A stretch of DNA of 64,000 nucleotides from Fasciola hepatica (taxonomy: Eukaryota; Platyhelminthes; Trematoda; Plagiorchiida; Fasciolidae), in contig CANUEZ040000204.1 of the NCBI GenBank assembly GCA_948099385.1, forward strand, positions 372,001 through 436,000, read 5' to 3'. The notes below the pieces were generated by a model. That model was not told where the DNA came from. It made no database searches and worked only from the letters and a program-made list of their open reading frames with translations. The number at the start of each line of letters is the position of its first letter. Position 1 is the stretch's first letter. Of this stretch, positions 39,277 through 52,385 are shown piece by piece. Position numbers and translations under genes: made by a program.

Positions 39277-40122
39277 GGCTATCCGATATGGCTCTGAACG
39301 CTTTGTTCAACATATACACTACATGATATAGCACACTCCCCAAACTGGCTTCGGCTTTCAAATTGGCTTTTTAGGGTGAGAAACAAATTCTCGCACACCG
39401 ATCCAATCCTATGTTCCATCACTTCTCCATTTATGGGCCTAAGTAAAACCAAGGCATTCCCTTATGAACAATCCACACAAAGTGCTGATACAATGCAATT
39501 GAGCAGTAGCAGAGTAGATTTTTATAATATGATTCTCCATGCAGCTTGAACACTGAACTGACCATTGAAAATGATGGAAGCACTGTACAGCTGTTTGATC
39601 CACTAAGGGAATCATGAGCATTGCAAATGGACCGAGTCCACACGGGGACACGTACAAGGGTTGGGGTGAACGATTGTCAATAGAACACCCGAACCACAAG
39701 GCTATCCGATATGGCTCCAAACGCTTTGTTCAACATATACACTACATGATATAGCACACTCCCCAAACAGGCTTCGGCTTTCAAATTGGCTTTTTACGGT
39801 GGGAACCAAATTCTCGCACACCGATCCAATCCTATGTTCCATCACTTCTCCATTCATTTGTCTAAGTAAAACCAAGGCATTCCCTTATGAACAATCCACA
39901 CAAATTGCTGATACAATGCAATTGAGCAGTAGCAGAGTAGATTTGTATAATATGATTCTCCATGCAGCTTGAACACTGAACTGACCATTGAAAATGATGG
40001 AAGCACTGTACAGCTGTTTGATCCCCTAAGGGAATCATGAGCATTGCAAATGGACCGAGTCCACACGGGGACACGTACAAGGGTTGGGGTGAACGATTGT
40101 CAATAGAACACCCGAACCACAA
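39277..40122 (+). repeat. Two transitional units between the eight- and six-unit repeats
   Basis: The unit ending 39699 repeats the CACAAAGTGC head of the previous unit (a neighbour duplication). Its tail CTCCAAACGC was seen nowhere else. The unit ending 40122 has a half-X head: CATTTGTCTAAG followed by the ordinary AAAACCAAGGC. Confidence 0.78.
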
Positions 40123-40284
40123 GGCTATCCGATATGGCTCTGAACGCTTTGTTCAACATATACACTACATGATAGAGCACACTCCCCAAACTGGCTTCGG
40201 CTTTCAAATTGGCTTTTTACGGTGAGAAACAAATTCTCGCACACCGATCCAATCCTATGTTCCATCACTTCTCCATTTATGGGC

Positions 40285-40322
40285 CTAAGTATAACTAAGG
40301 CATTCCCATATGATCAGTCCAC
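40285..40322. other. W-type head segment (example)
   Basis: Reads AAGTATAACTAAGGCATTCC, often with CATATGATCA after it. Similar heads occur near 7736, 11541, 12387, 26757, 32675, 40711, 42826, 43250, 46633, 50440 and 52552. Several W units are tied to a following CCCATATGGC tail. Confidence 0.75.
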
Positions 40323-41120
40323 ACAAATTGCTGATACAATGCAATTGAGCAGTAGCAGAGTAGATTTCTATAATATGATTCTCCATGCAGCTTGAACACT
40401 GAACTGACCATTGAAAATTATGGAAGCACTGTACAGCTGTTTGATCCCCTAAGGGAATCATGAGCATTGCAAATGGACCGAGTCCACACGGGGACACGTA
40501 CAAGGTTTGGGGTGAACGATTGTCAATAGAACACCCGAACCACAAGGCTATCCCATATGGCTCTGAACGCTTTGTTCAACATATACACTACATGATATAG
40601 CACACTCCCCAAACTGGCTTCGGCTTTCAAATTGGCTTCTTACGGTGAGAAACAAATTCTCGCACACCGATCCAATCCTATGTTCCATCACTTCTCCATT
40701 TATGGGCCTAAGTATAACTAAGGCATTCCCATATGATCAATCCACACAAATTGCTGATACAATGCAATTGAGCAGTAGCAGAGTAGATTTCTATAATATG
40801 ATTCTCCATGCAGCTTGAACACTGAACTGAACATTGCAAATTCTAGAAGCACTGTACAGCTGTTTGATCCCCTAAGGGAATCATGAGCATTGCAAATGGA
40901 CCGAGTCCACACGGGGACACGTACAAGGGTTGGGGTGAACGATTGTCAATAGAACACCCGAACCACAAGGCTATCCGATATGGCTCTCAACGCTTTGTTC
41001 AACATATACACTACATGATAGAGCACACTCCCCAAACTGGCTTCGGCTTTCAAATTGGCTTTTTACGGTGAGAAACAAATTCTCGCACACCGATCCAATC
41101 CTATGTTCCATCACTTCTCC

Positions 41121-41170
41121 TTTCATTTGTCTAAGTAGAACCAAGTAAATCCCTTATGAAAAATCAACAC
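41121..41170. other. X-type head segment (example)
   Basis: Reads CATTTGTCTAAGTAGAACC then AAGTAAATCCCTTATG, usually followed by AAAAATCAACAC. X heads start near 11951, 14485, 18710, 20824, 25050, 41121, 42390, 43659, 44928, 45351, 46197, 47466, 48311, 49580, 51271 and 51693. Half-X forms lie near 30548, 31817 and 39852. X heads are common from 41 to 52 kb and absent from 52 to 64 kb. Confidence 0.8.
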
Positions 41171-42660
41171 AAATTGCTGATACAATGCAATTGAGCAGTA
41201 GCAGATTAGATTTGTATAATATGATTCTCCATGCAGCTTGAACACTGAACTGACCATTGAAAATTATGGAAGCACTGTACAGCTGTTTGATCCCCTAAGG
41301 GAATCACGAGCATTGCAAATGCACCGAGTCTACACGGGGACACGTACAAGGGTTGGGGTGAACGATTGTCAATAGAACACCCGAACCACAAGGCTATCCG
41401 ATATGGCTCTGAACGCCTTGTTCAACATATACACTACATGATATAGCACACTCCCCAAACTGGCTTCGGCTTTCAAATTGGCTTCTTACGGTGAGAAAAA
41501 AATTCTCGCACACCGATCCAATCCTATGTTCCATCACTTCTCCATTTATGGGCCTAAGTAAAACCAAGGCATTCCCATATGATCAATCCACACAAATTGC
41601 TGATACAATGCAATTGAGCAGTAGCAGAGTAGATTTGTATAATATGATTCTCCATGCGGCTTGAACACTGAACTGACCATTGAAAATTATGGAAGCAATG
41701 TACAGCTGTTTGATCCCCTAAGGGAATCATGAGCATTGCAAATGGACCGAGTCCACACGGGGACACGTACAAGGGTTGGGGTGAACGATTGTCAATAGAA
41801 CACCCGAACCACAAGGCTATCCGATATGGCTCTGATCGCTTTGTTCAACATATACACTACATGATATAGCACACTCCCCAAACTGGCTTCGGCTTTCAAA
41901 TTGGCTTTTTACGGTGAGAACCAAATTCTCGCACACCGATCCAATCCTATGTTCCATCACTTCTCCATTTATGGGCCTAAGTAAAACCAAGGCATTCCCT
42001 TATGAACAATCCACACAAATTGCTGATACAATGCAATTGAGCAGTAGCAGTGTAGATTTGTATAATATGATTCTCCATGCAGCTTGAACACTGAACTGAC
42101 CATTGAAAATTATGGAAGCACTGTACAGCTGTTTGATCCACTAAGGGAATCATGAGCATTGCAAATGGACCGAGTCCACACGGGGACACGTACAAGGGTT
42201 GGGGTGAACGATTGTCAATAGAACACCCGAACCACAAGGCTATCCGATATGGCTCTGAACGCTTTGTTCAACATATACACTACATGATATAGCACACTCC
42301 CCAAACTGGCTTCGGCTTTCAAATTGGCTTTTTACGGTGAGAAACAAATTCTCGCACACCGATCCAATCCTATGTTCCATCACTTCTCCATTCATTTGTC
42401 TAAGTAGAACCAAGTAAATCCCTTATGAAAAATCAACACAAATTGCTGATACAATGCAATTGAGCAGTAGCAGTGTAGATTTATATCATATGATTCTCCA
42501 TGCAGCTTGAACACTGAACTGACCATTGAAAATTATGGAAGCACAGTACAGCTGTTTGATCCCCTAAGGGAATCATGAGCATTGCAAATGGACCGAGTCC
42601 ACACGGGGACACGTACAAGGGTTGGGGTGAACGATTGTCAATAGAACACCCGAACCACAA

Positions 42661-45198
42661 GGCTATCCGATATGGCTCTGAACGCTTTGTTCAACATATA
42701 CACTACATGATAGAGCACACTCCCCAAACTGGCTTCGGCTTTCAAATTGGCTTTTTACGGTGAGAAACAAATTCTCGCACACCGATCCAATCCTATGTTC
42801 CATCACTTCTCCATTTATGGGCCTAAGTATAACTAAGGCATTCCCATATGATCAGTCCACACAAATTGCTGATACAATGCAATTGAGCAGTAGCAGAGTA
42901 GATTTCTATAATATGATTCTCCATGCAGCTTGAACACTGAACTGACCATTGAAAATTATGGAAGCACTGTACAGCTGTTTGATCCCCTAAGGGAATCATG
43001 AGCATTGCAAATGGACCGAGTCCACACGGGGACACGTACAAGGTTTGGGGTGAACGATTGTCAATAGAACACCCGAACCACAAGGCTATCCCATATGGCT
43101 CTGAACGCTTTGTTCAACATATACACTACATGATATAGCACACTCCCCAAACTGGCTTCGGCTTTCAAATTGGCTTCTTACGGTGAGAAACAAATTCTCG
43201 CACACCGATCCAATCCTATGTTCCATCACTTCTCCATTTATGGGCCTAAGTATAACTAAGGCATTCCCATATGATCAATCCACACAAATTGCTGATACAA
43301 TGCAATTGAGCAGTAGCAGAGTAGATTTGTATAATATGATTCTCCATGCAGCTTGAACACTGAACTGAACATTGCAAATTCTAGAAGCACTGTACAGCTG
43401 TTTGATCCCCTAAGGGAATCATGAGCATTGCAAATGGACCGAGTCCACACGGGGACACGTACAAGGGTTGGGGTGAACGATTGTCAATAGAACACCCGAA
43501 CCACAAGGCTATCCGATATGGCTCTCAACGCTTTGTTCAACATATACACTACATGATAGAGCACACTCCCCAAACTGGCTTCGGCTTTCAAATTGGCTTT
43601 TTACGGTGAGAAACAAATTCTCGCACACCGATCCAATCCTATGTTCCATCACTTCTCCTTTCATTTGTCTAAGTAGAACCAAGTAAATCCCTTATGAAAA
43701 ATCAACACAAATTGCTGATACAATGCAATTGAGCAGTAGCAGATTAGATTTGTATAATATGATTCTCCATGCAGCTTGAACACTGAACTGACCATTGAAA
43801 ATTATGGAAGCACTGTACAGCTGTTTGATCCCCTAAGGGAATCACGAGCATTGCAAATGCACCGAGTCTACACGGGGACACGTACAAGGGTTGGGGTGAA
43901 CGATTGTCAATAGAACACCCGAACCACAAGGCTATCCGATATGGCTCTGAACGCCTTGTTCAACATATACACTACATGATATAGCACACTCCCCAAACTG
44001 GCTTCGGCTTTCAAATTGGCTTCTTACGGTGAGAAAAAAATTCTCGCACACCGATCCAATCCTATGTTCCATCACTTCTCCATTTATGGGCCTAAGTAAA
44101 ACCAAGGCATTCCCATATGATCAATCCACACAAATTGCTGATACAATGCAATTGAGCAGTAGCAGAGTAGATTTGTATAATATGATTCTCCATGCGGCTT
44201 GAACACTGAACTGACCATTGAAAATTATGGAAGCAATGTACAGCTGTTTGATCCCCTAAGGGAATCATGAGCATTGCAAATGGACCGAGTCCACACGGGG
44301 ACACGTACAAGGGTTGGGGTGAACGATTGTCAATAGAACACCCGAACCACAAGGCTATCCGATATGGCTCTGATCGCTTTGTTCAACATATACACTACAT
44401 GATATAGCACACTCCCCAAACTGGCTTCGGCTTTCAAATTGGCTTTTTACGGTGAGAACCAAATTCTCGCACACCGATCCAATCCTATGTTCCATCACTT
44501 CTCCATTTATGGGCCTAAGTAAAACCAAGGCATTCCCTTATGAACAATCCACACAAATTGCTGATACAATGCAATTGAGCAGTAGCAGTGTAGATTTGTA
44601 TAATATGATTCTCCATGCAGCTTGAACACTGAACTGACCATTGAAAATTATGGAAGCACTGTACAGCTGTTTGATCCACTAAGGGAATCATGAGCATTGC
44701 AAATGGACCGAGTCCACACGGGGACACGTACAAGGGTTGGGGTGAACGATTGTCAATAGAACACCCGAACCACAAGGCTATCCGATATGGCTCTGAACGC
44801 TTTGTTCAACATATACACTACATGATATAGCACACTCCCCAAACTGGCTTCGGCTTTCAAATTGGCTTTTTACGGTGAGAAACAAATTCTCGCACACCGA
44901 TCCAATCCTATGTTCCATCACTTCTCCATTCATTTGTCTAAGTAGAACCAAGTAAATCCCTTATGGAAAATCAACACAAATTGCTGATACAATGCAATTG
45001 AGCAGTAGCAGTGTAGATTTATATCATATGATTCTCCATGCAGCTTGAACACTGAACTGACCATTGAAAATTATGGAAGCACAGTACAGCTGTTTGATCC
45101 CCTAAGGGAATCATGAGCATTGCAAATGGACCGAGTCCACACGGGGACACGTACAAGGGTTGGGGTGAACGATTGTCAATAGAACACCCGAACCACAA
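42661..45198 (+). repeat. Six-unit higher-order repeat, copy 2 (2,538 bp)
   Basis: Matches copy 1 at an offset of exactly 2,538 bp. I found only two differences: TTTCTATAAT at 40788 against TTTGTATAAT at 43326, and ATGAAAAATC at 42424 against ATGGAAAATC at 44962. About 99.9% identity implies a very recent event or strong homogenisation. Confidence 0.92.
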
Positions 45199-47736
45199 GG
45201 CTATCCGATATGGCTCTGAACGCTTTGTTCAACATATACACTACATGATATAGCACACTCCCCAAACTGGCTTCGGCTTTCAAATTGGCTTTTTACGGTG
45301 AGAAACAAATTCTCGCACACCGATCCAATCCTATGTTCCATCACTTCTCCATTCATTTGTCTAAGTAGAACCAAGTAAATCCCTTATGAAAAATCAACAC
45401 AAATTGCTGATACAATGCAATTGAGCAGTAGCAGTGTAGATTTGTATAATATGATTCTCCATGCAGCTTGAACACTGAACTGACCATTGAAAATTATGGA
45501 AGCACTGTACAGCTGTTTGATCCCCTAAGGGAATCATGAGCATTGCAAATGGACCGAGTCCACACGGGGACACGTACAAGGGTTGGGGTGAACGATTGTC
45601 AATAGAACACCCGAACCACAAGGCTATCCGATATGGCTCTGAACGCTTTGTTCAACATATACACTACATGATAGAGCACACTCCCCAAACTGGCTTCGGC
45701 TTTCAAATTGGCTTCTTACGGTGGGAACCAAATTCTCGCACACCGATCCAATCCTATGTTCCATCACTTCTCCATTTATGGGCCTAAGTAAAACCAAGGC
45801 ATTCCCTTATGAACAATCCACACAAATTGCTGATACAATGCAATTGAGCAGTAGCAGTGTAGATTTGTATAATATGATTCTCCATGCAGCTTGAACACTG
45901 AACTGACCATTGAAAATTATGGAAGCACAGTACAGCTGTTTGATCCCCTAAGGGAATCATGAGCATTGCAAATGGACCGAGTCCACACGGGGACACGTAC
46001 AAGGGTTGGGGTGAACGATTGTCAATAGAACACCCGAACCACAGGGCTATCCCATATGGCTCTGAACGCTTTGTTCAACATATACACTACATGATATAGC
46101 ACACTCCCCAAACTGGCTTCGGCTTTCAAATTGGCTTTTTACGGTGAGAAACAAATTCTCGCACACCGATCCAATCCTATGTTCCATCACTTCTCCATTC
46201 ATTTGTCTAAGTAGAACCAAGTAAATCCCTTATGAAAAATCAACACAAATTGCTGATACAATGCAATTGAGCAGTAGCAGATTAGATTTGTATAATATGA
46301 TTCTCCATGCAGCTTGAACACTGAACTGACCATTGAAAATTATGGAAGCACTGTACAGCTGTTTGATCCCCTAAGGGAATCACGAGCATTGCAAATGGAC
46401 CGAGTCCACACGGGGACACGTACAAGGGTTGGGGTGAACGATTGTCAATAGAACACCCGAACCACAAGGCTATCCGATATGGCTCTGAACGCCTTGTTCA
46501 ACATATACACTACATGATATAGCACACTCCCCAAACTGGCTTCGGCTTTCAAATTGGCTTCTTACGGTGAGAAAAAAATTCTCGCACACCGATCCAATCC
46601 TATGTTCCATCACTTCTCCATTTATGGGCCTAAGTATAACTAAGGCATTCCCATATGATCAATCCACACAAATTGCTGATACAATGCAATTGAGCAGTAG
46701 CAGAGTAGATTTGTATAATATGATTCTCAATGCAGCTTGAACACTGAACTGAACATTGCAAATTCTAGAAGCACTGTACAGCTGTTTGATCCCCTAAGGG
46801 AATCATGAGCATTGCAAATGGACCGAGTCCACACGGGGACACGTACAAGGGTTGGGGTGAACGATTGTCAATAGAACACCCGAACCACAAGGCTATCCGA
46901 TATGGCTCTGATCGCTTTGTTCAACATATACACTACATGATATAGCACACTCCCCAAACTGGCTTCGGCTTTCAAATTGGCTTCTTACGGTGAGAACCAA
47001 ATTCTCGCACACCGATCCAATCCTATGTTCCATCACTTCTCCATTTATGGGCCTAAGTAAAACCAAGGCATTCCCTTATGAACAATCCACACAAATTGCT
47101 GATACAATGCAATTGAGCAGTAGCAGTGTAGATTTGTATAATATGATTCTCCATGCAGCTTGAACACTGAACTGACCATTGAAAATTATGGAAGCACAGT
47201 ACAGCTGTTTGATCCCCTAAGGGAATCATGAGCATTGCAAATGGACCGAGTCCACACGGGGACACGTACAAGGGTTGGGGTGAACGATTGTCAATAGAAC
47301 ACCCGAACCACAAGGCTATCCCATATGGCTCTGAACGCTTTGTTCAACATATACACTACATGATAGAGCACACTCCCCAAACTGGCTTCGGCTTTCAAAT
47401 TGGCTTTTTACGGTGAGAAACAAATTCTCGCACACCGATCCAATCCTATGTTCCATCACTTCTCCATTCATTTGTCTAAGTAGAACCAAGTAAATCCCTT
47501 ATGAAAAATCAACACAAATTGCTGATACAATGCAATTGAGCAGTAGCAGAGTAGATTTGTATAATATGATTCTCCATGCAGCTTGAACACTGAACTGACC
47601 ATTGAACATTATGGAAGCACAGTACAGCTGTTTGATCCCCTAAGGGAATCATGAGCATTGCAAATGGACCGAGTCCACACGGGGACACGTACAAGGGTTG
47701 GGGTGAACGATTGTCAATAGAACACCCGAACCACAA
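45199..47736 (+). repeat. Degraded third cycle of the six-unit repeat
   Basis: Six more units occupy the same length but match only in part. The unit ending 46467 is u3-like (AATCACGAGC, CGCCTTGTTC) but has the ordinary ATGGACCGAGTCC. The unit ending 47313 is u5-like (AGTGTAG) and the unit ending 47736 partly u6-like (X head). The first two positions hold an X-head and a u5-like unit instead of u1 and u2. A landmark A-to-G change (CCACAGGG) marks the unit ending 46044. Confidence 0.7.
46468..46890 (+). repeat. Patchwork unit: u4 frame with a u2-like insert
   Basis: It begins like u4 (CGCCTTGTTC, GAGAAAAAAATTCTC), then from about 46630 to 46790 has the u2 markers TATAACTAAGGCATTCCC and GAACATTGCAAATTCTAG. 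It is followed by CTCTGATCGC, the start of u5. A u2-like patch inside a u4 position is the pattern of gene conversion or a double exchange. Confidence 0.7.
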
Positions 47737-50700
47737 GGCTATCCCATATGGCTCTCAAAGCTTTGTTCAACATATACACTACATGATAGAGCACACTCCA
47801 CAAACTGGCTTCGGCTTTCAAATTGGCTTCTTACGGTGAGAAACAAATTCTCGCACACCGATCCAATCCTATGTTCCATCACTTCTCCTTTTATGGGCCT
47901 AAGTAAAACCAAGGCATTCCCTTATGAACAATCCACACAAATTGCTGATACAATGCAATTGAACAGTAGCAGTGTAGATTTGTATAATATGATTCTCCAT
48001 GCAGCTTGAACACTGAACTGACCATTGAAAATTATGGAAGCACAGTACAGCTGTTTGATCCCCTAAGGGAATCATGAGCATTGCAAATGGACCGAGTCCA
48101 CACGGGGACACGTACAAGGGTTGGGGTGAACGATTGTCAATAGAACACCCGAACCACAAGGCTATCCCATATGGCTCTGAACGCTTTGTTCAACATATAC
48201 ACTACATGATAGAGCACACTCCCCAAACTGGCTTCGGCTTTCAAATTGGCTTTTTACGGTGAGAAAAAATTCTCGCACACCGATCCAATCCTATGTTCCA
48301 TCACTTCTCCATTCATTTGTCTAAGTAGAACCAAGTAAATCCCTTATGAAAAATCAACACAAATTGCTGATACAATGCAATTGAGCAGTAGCAGAGTAGA
48401 TTTGTATAATATGATTCTCCATGCAGCTTGAACACTGAACTGACCATTGAAAATTATGGAAGCACTGTACAGCTGTTTGATCCCCTAAGGGAATCATGAG
48501 CATTGCAAATGGACCGAGTCCACACGGGGACACGTACAAGGGTTGGGGTGAACCATTGTCAATAGAACACCCGAACCACAAGGCTATCCCATATGGCTCT
48601 GAACGCTTTGTTCAACATATACACTACATGATATGGCACACTCCCCAAACTGGCTTCGGCTTTCAAATTGGCTTCTTACGGTGAGAACCAAATTCTCGCA
48701 CACCGATCCAATCCTATGTTCCATCACTTCTCCATTTATGGGCCTAAGTAAAACCAAGGCATTCCCTTATGAACAATCCACACTAATTGCTGATACAATG
48801 CAATTGAGCAGTAGCAGAGTAGATTTGTATAATATGATTCTCCATGCAGCTTGAACACTGAACTGACCATTGAAAATTATGGAAGCACTGTACAGCTGTT
48901 TGATCCCCTAAGGGAATCATGAGCATTGCAAATGGACCGAGTCCACACGGGGACACGTACAAGGGTTGGGGTGAACGATTGTCAATAGAACACCCGAACC
49001 ACAAGGCTATCCGATATGGCTCTGAACGCTTTGTTCAACATATACACTACATGATAGAGCACACTCCCCAAACTGGCTTCGGCTTTCAAATTGGCTTCTT
49101 ACGGTGAGAACCAAATTCTCGCACACCGATCCAATCCTATGTTCCATCACTTCTCCATTTATGGGCCTAAGTAAAACCAAGGCATTCCCTTATGAACAAT
49201 CCACACAAATTGCTGATACAATGCAATAGAGCAGTAGCAGAGTAGATTTGTATAATATGATTCTCCATGCAGATTGAACACTGAACTGACCATTGAAAAT
49301 TATGGAAGCACAGTACAGCTGTTTGATCCCCTAAGGGAATCATGAGCATTGCAAATGGACCGAGTCCACACGGGGACACGTACAAGGGTTGGGGTGAACG
49401 ATTGTCAATAGAACACCCGAACCACAAGGCTATCCCATATGGCTCTGAACGCTTTGTTCAACATATACACTACATGATATAGCACACTCCCCAAACTGGC
49501 TTCGGCTTTCAAATTGGCTTCTTACGGTGAGAACCAAATTCTCGCACACCGATCCAATCCTATGTTCCATCACTTCTCCATTCATTTGTCTAATTAGAAC
49601 CAAGTAAATCCCTTATGAACAATCCACACAAATTGCTGATACAATGCAATTGAGCAGTAGCAGATTAGATTTGTATAATATGATTCTCCATGCAGCTTGA
49701 ACACTGAACTGACCATTGAAAATGATGGAAGCACTGTACAGCTGTTTGATCCCCTAAGGGAATCATGAGCATTGCAAATGGACCGAGTCCACACGGGGAC
49801 ACGAACAAGGGTTGGGGTGAACGATTGTCAATAGAACACCCGAACCACAAGGCTATCCGATATGGCTCTGAACGCTTTGTTCAACATATACACTACATGA
49901 TAGAGCACACTCCCCTAACTGGCTTCGGCTTTCAAATTGGCTTCTTACGGTGAGAAACAAATTCTCGCACACCGATCCAATCCTATGTTCCATCACTTCT
50001 CCATTTATGGGCCTAAGTAAAACCAAGGCATTCCCTTATGAACAATCCACACATATTGCTCATAAAATACAATTGAGCAGTAGCAGAGTAGATTTGTATA
50101 ATATGATTCTCCATGCAGCTTGAACACTGAACTGACCATTGAAAATTATGGAAGCACAGTACAGCTGTTTGATCCCCTAAGGGAATCATGAGCATTGCAA
50201 ATGGACCGAGTCCACACGGGGACACGTACAAGGGTTGGGGTGAACGATTGTCAATAGAACACCCGAACCACAAGGCTATCCGATATGGCTCTGAACGCTT
50301 TGTTCAACATATACACTACATGATAGAGCACACTCCCCAAACTGGCTTCGGCTTTCAAATTGGCTTTTTACGGTGAGAACCAAATTCTCGCACACCGATC
50401 CAATCCTATGTTCCATCACTTCTCCATTTATGGGCCTAAGTATAACTAAGGCATTCCCATATGATCAATCCACACAAATTGCTGATACAATGCAATTGAG
50501 CAGTAGCAGAGTAGATTTGTATAATATGATTCTCCATGCAGCTTGAACACTGAACTGACCATTGAAAATTATGGAAGCACTGTACAGCTGTTTGATCCCC
50601 TAAGGGAATCATGAGCATTGCAAATGGACCGAGTCCACACGGGGACACGTACAAGGGTTGGGGTGAACGATTGTCAATATAACACCCGAACCACAAGGCT

Positions 50701-52385
50701 ATCCCATATGGCTCTGAACGCTTTGTTCAACATATACACTACATGATATAGCACACTCCCCAAACTGGCTTCGGCTTTCAAATTGGATTTTACGGTGAGA
50801 ACCAAATTCTCGCACACCGATCCAATCCTATGTTCCATCACTTCTCCATTTATGGGCCTAAGTAAAACCAAGGCATTCCCTTATGAACAATCCACACTAA
50901 TTGCTGATACAATGCAATTGAGCAGTAGCAGAGTAGATTTGTATAATATGATTCTCCATGCAGCTTGAACACTGAACTGACCATTGAAAATTATGGAAGC
51001 ACAGTACAGCTGTTTGATCCCCTAAGGGAATCATGAGCATTGCAAATGGACCGAGTCCACACGGGGACACGTACAAGGGTTGGGGTGAACGATTGTCAAT
51101 AAAACACCCGAACCACAAGGCTATCCGATATGGCTCTGAACGCTTTGTTCAACATATACACTACATGATAGAGCACACTCCCCAAACTGGCTTCGGCTTT
51201 CAAATTGGCTTTTTACGGTGAGAACCAAATTCTCGCACACCGATCCAATCCTATGTTCCATCACTTCTCCATTCATTTGTCTAAGTAGAACCAAGTAAAT
51301 CCCTTATGAAAAATCAACACAAATTGCTGATACAATGCAATTGAGCAGTAGCAGATTAGATTTGTATAATATGATTCTCCATGCAGCTTGAACACTGAAC
51401 TGACCATTGAAAATTATGGAAGCACTGTACAGCTGTTTGATCCCCTAAGGGAATCATGAGCATTGCAAATGGACCGAGTCCACACGGGGACACGTACAAG
51501 GGTTGGGGTGAACCATTGTCAATAGAACACCCGAACCACAAGGCTATCCCATATGGCTCTGAACGCTTTGTTCAACATATACACTACATGATAGAGCACA
51601 CTCCCCAAACTGGCTTCGGCTTTCAAATTGGCTTTTTACGAGGAGAAAAAATTCTCGCACACCGATCCAATCCTATGTTCCATCACTTCTCCATTCATTT
51701 GTCTAAGTAGAACCAAGTAAATCCCTTATGAAAAATCAACACAAATTGCTGATACAATGCAATTGAGCAGTAGCAGAGTAGATTTGTATAATATGATTCT
51801 CCATGCAGCTTGAACACTGAACTGACCATTGAAAATTATGGAAGCACAGTACAGCTGTTTGATCCCCTAAGGGAATCATGAGCATTGCAAATGGACCGAG
51901 TCCACACGGGGACAGGTACAAGGGTTGGGGTGAACGATTGTCAATAGAACACCCGAACCACAAGGCTATCGGATATGGGTCTGATCGCTTTGTTCAACAT
52001 ATACACTACATGATATAGCACACTCCCCAAACTGGCTTCGGCTTTCAAATTGGATTTTACGGTGAGAACCAAATTCTCGCACACCGATCCAATCCTATGT
52101 TCCATCACTTCTCCATTTATGGGCCTAAGTAAAACCAAGGCATTCCCTTATGAACAATCCACACAAATAACTCATACATTGCAATTGAGCAGTAGCAGTG
52201 TAGATATGTATAATATGATTCTCCATGCAGCTTGAACACTGAACTGAACATTGAAAATGATGGAAGCACTGTACAGCTGTTTGTTCCACTAAGGGAATCA
52301 TGAGCATTGCAAATGGACCGAGTCCACACGGGGACACGTACAAGGGTTGGGGTGAACGATTGTCAATAGAACACCCGAACCACAA
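47737..52385 (+). repeat. Units rich in X heads and the GATAGAG tail
   Basis: X, W and ordinary heads are interspersed. Partial echoes: the pair ending 47313/47736 resembles 48159/48581 (846 bp), and the units ending 48581 and 51541 share GGGGTGAACCATTGTC. GATAGAG replaces GATATAG near 47785, 48207, 49054, 49905, 50326, 51168 and 51590. A single GATATGG occurs at 48633. Two tails are shortened to AATTGGATTTTACGG near 50788 and 52050, giving 422 bp units. Confidence 0.8.

Larger units (their letters stand above)
40123..42660 (+). repeat. Six-unit higher-order repeat, copy 1 (2,538 bp)
   Basis: Units u1-u6 end at 40545, 40968, 41391, 41814, 42237 and 42660. u1 has a W head with GATCAGTCC and CAAGGTTTGG. 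u2 has a W head with GAACATTGCAAATTCTAG. u3 has an X head with AATCACGAGC and ATGCACCGAGTCTAC. u4 has CATGCGGCTTG and AAGCAATGTAC. u5 has AGTGTAG with CCACTAAG. u6 has an X head with TTATATCATATG. Several units carry GATAGAG in the tail. Confidence 0.92.
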
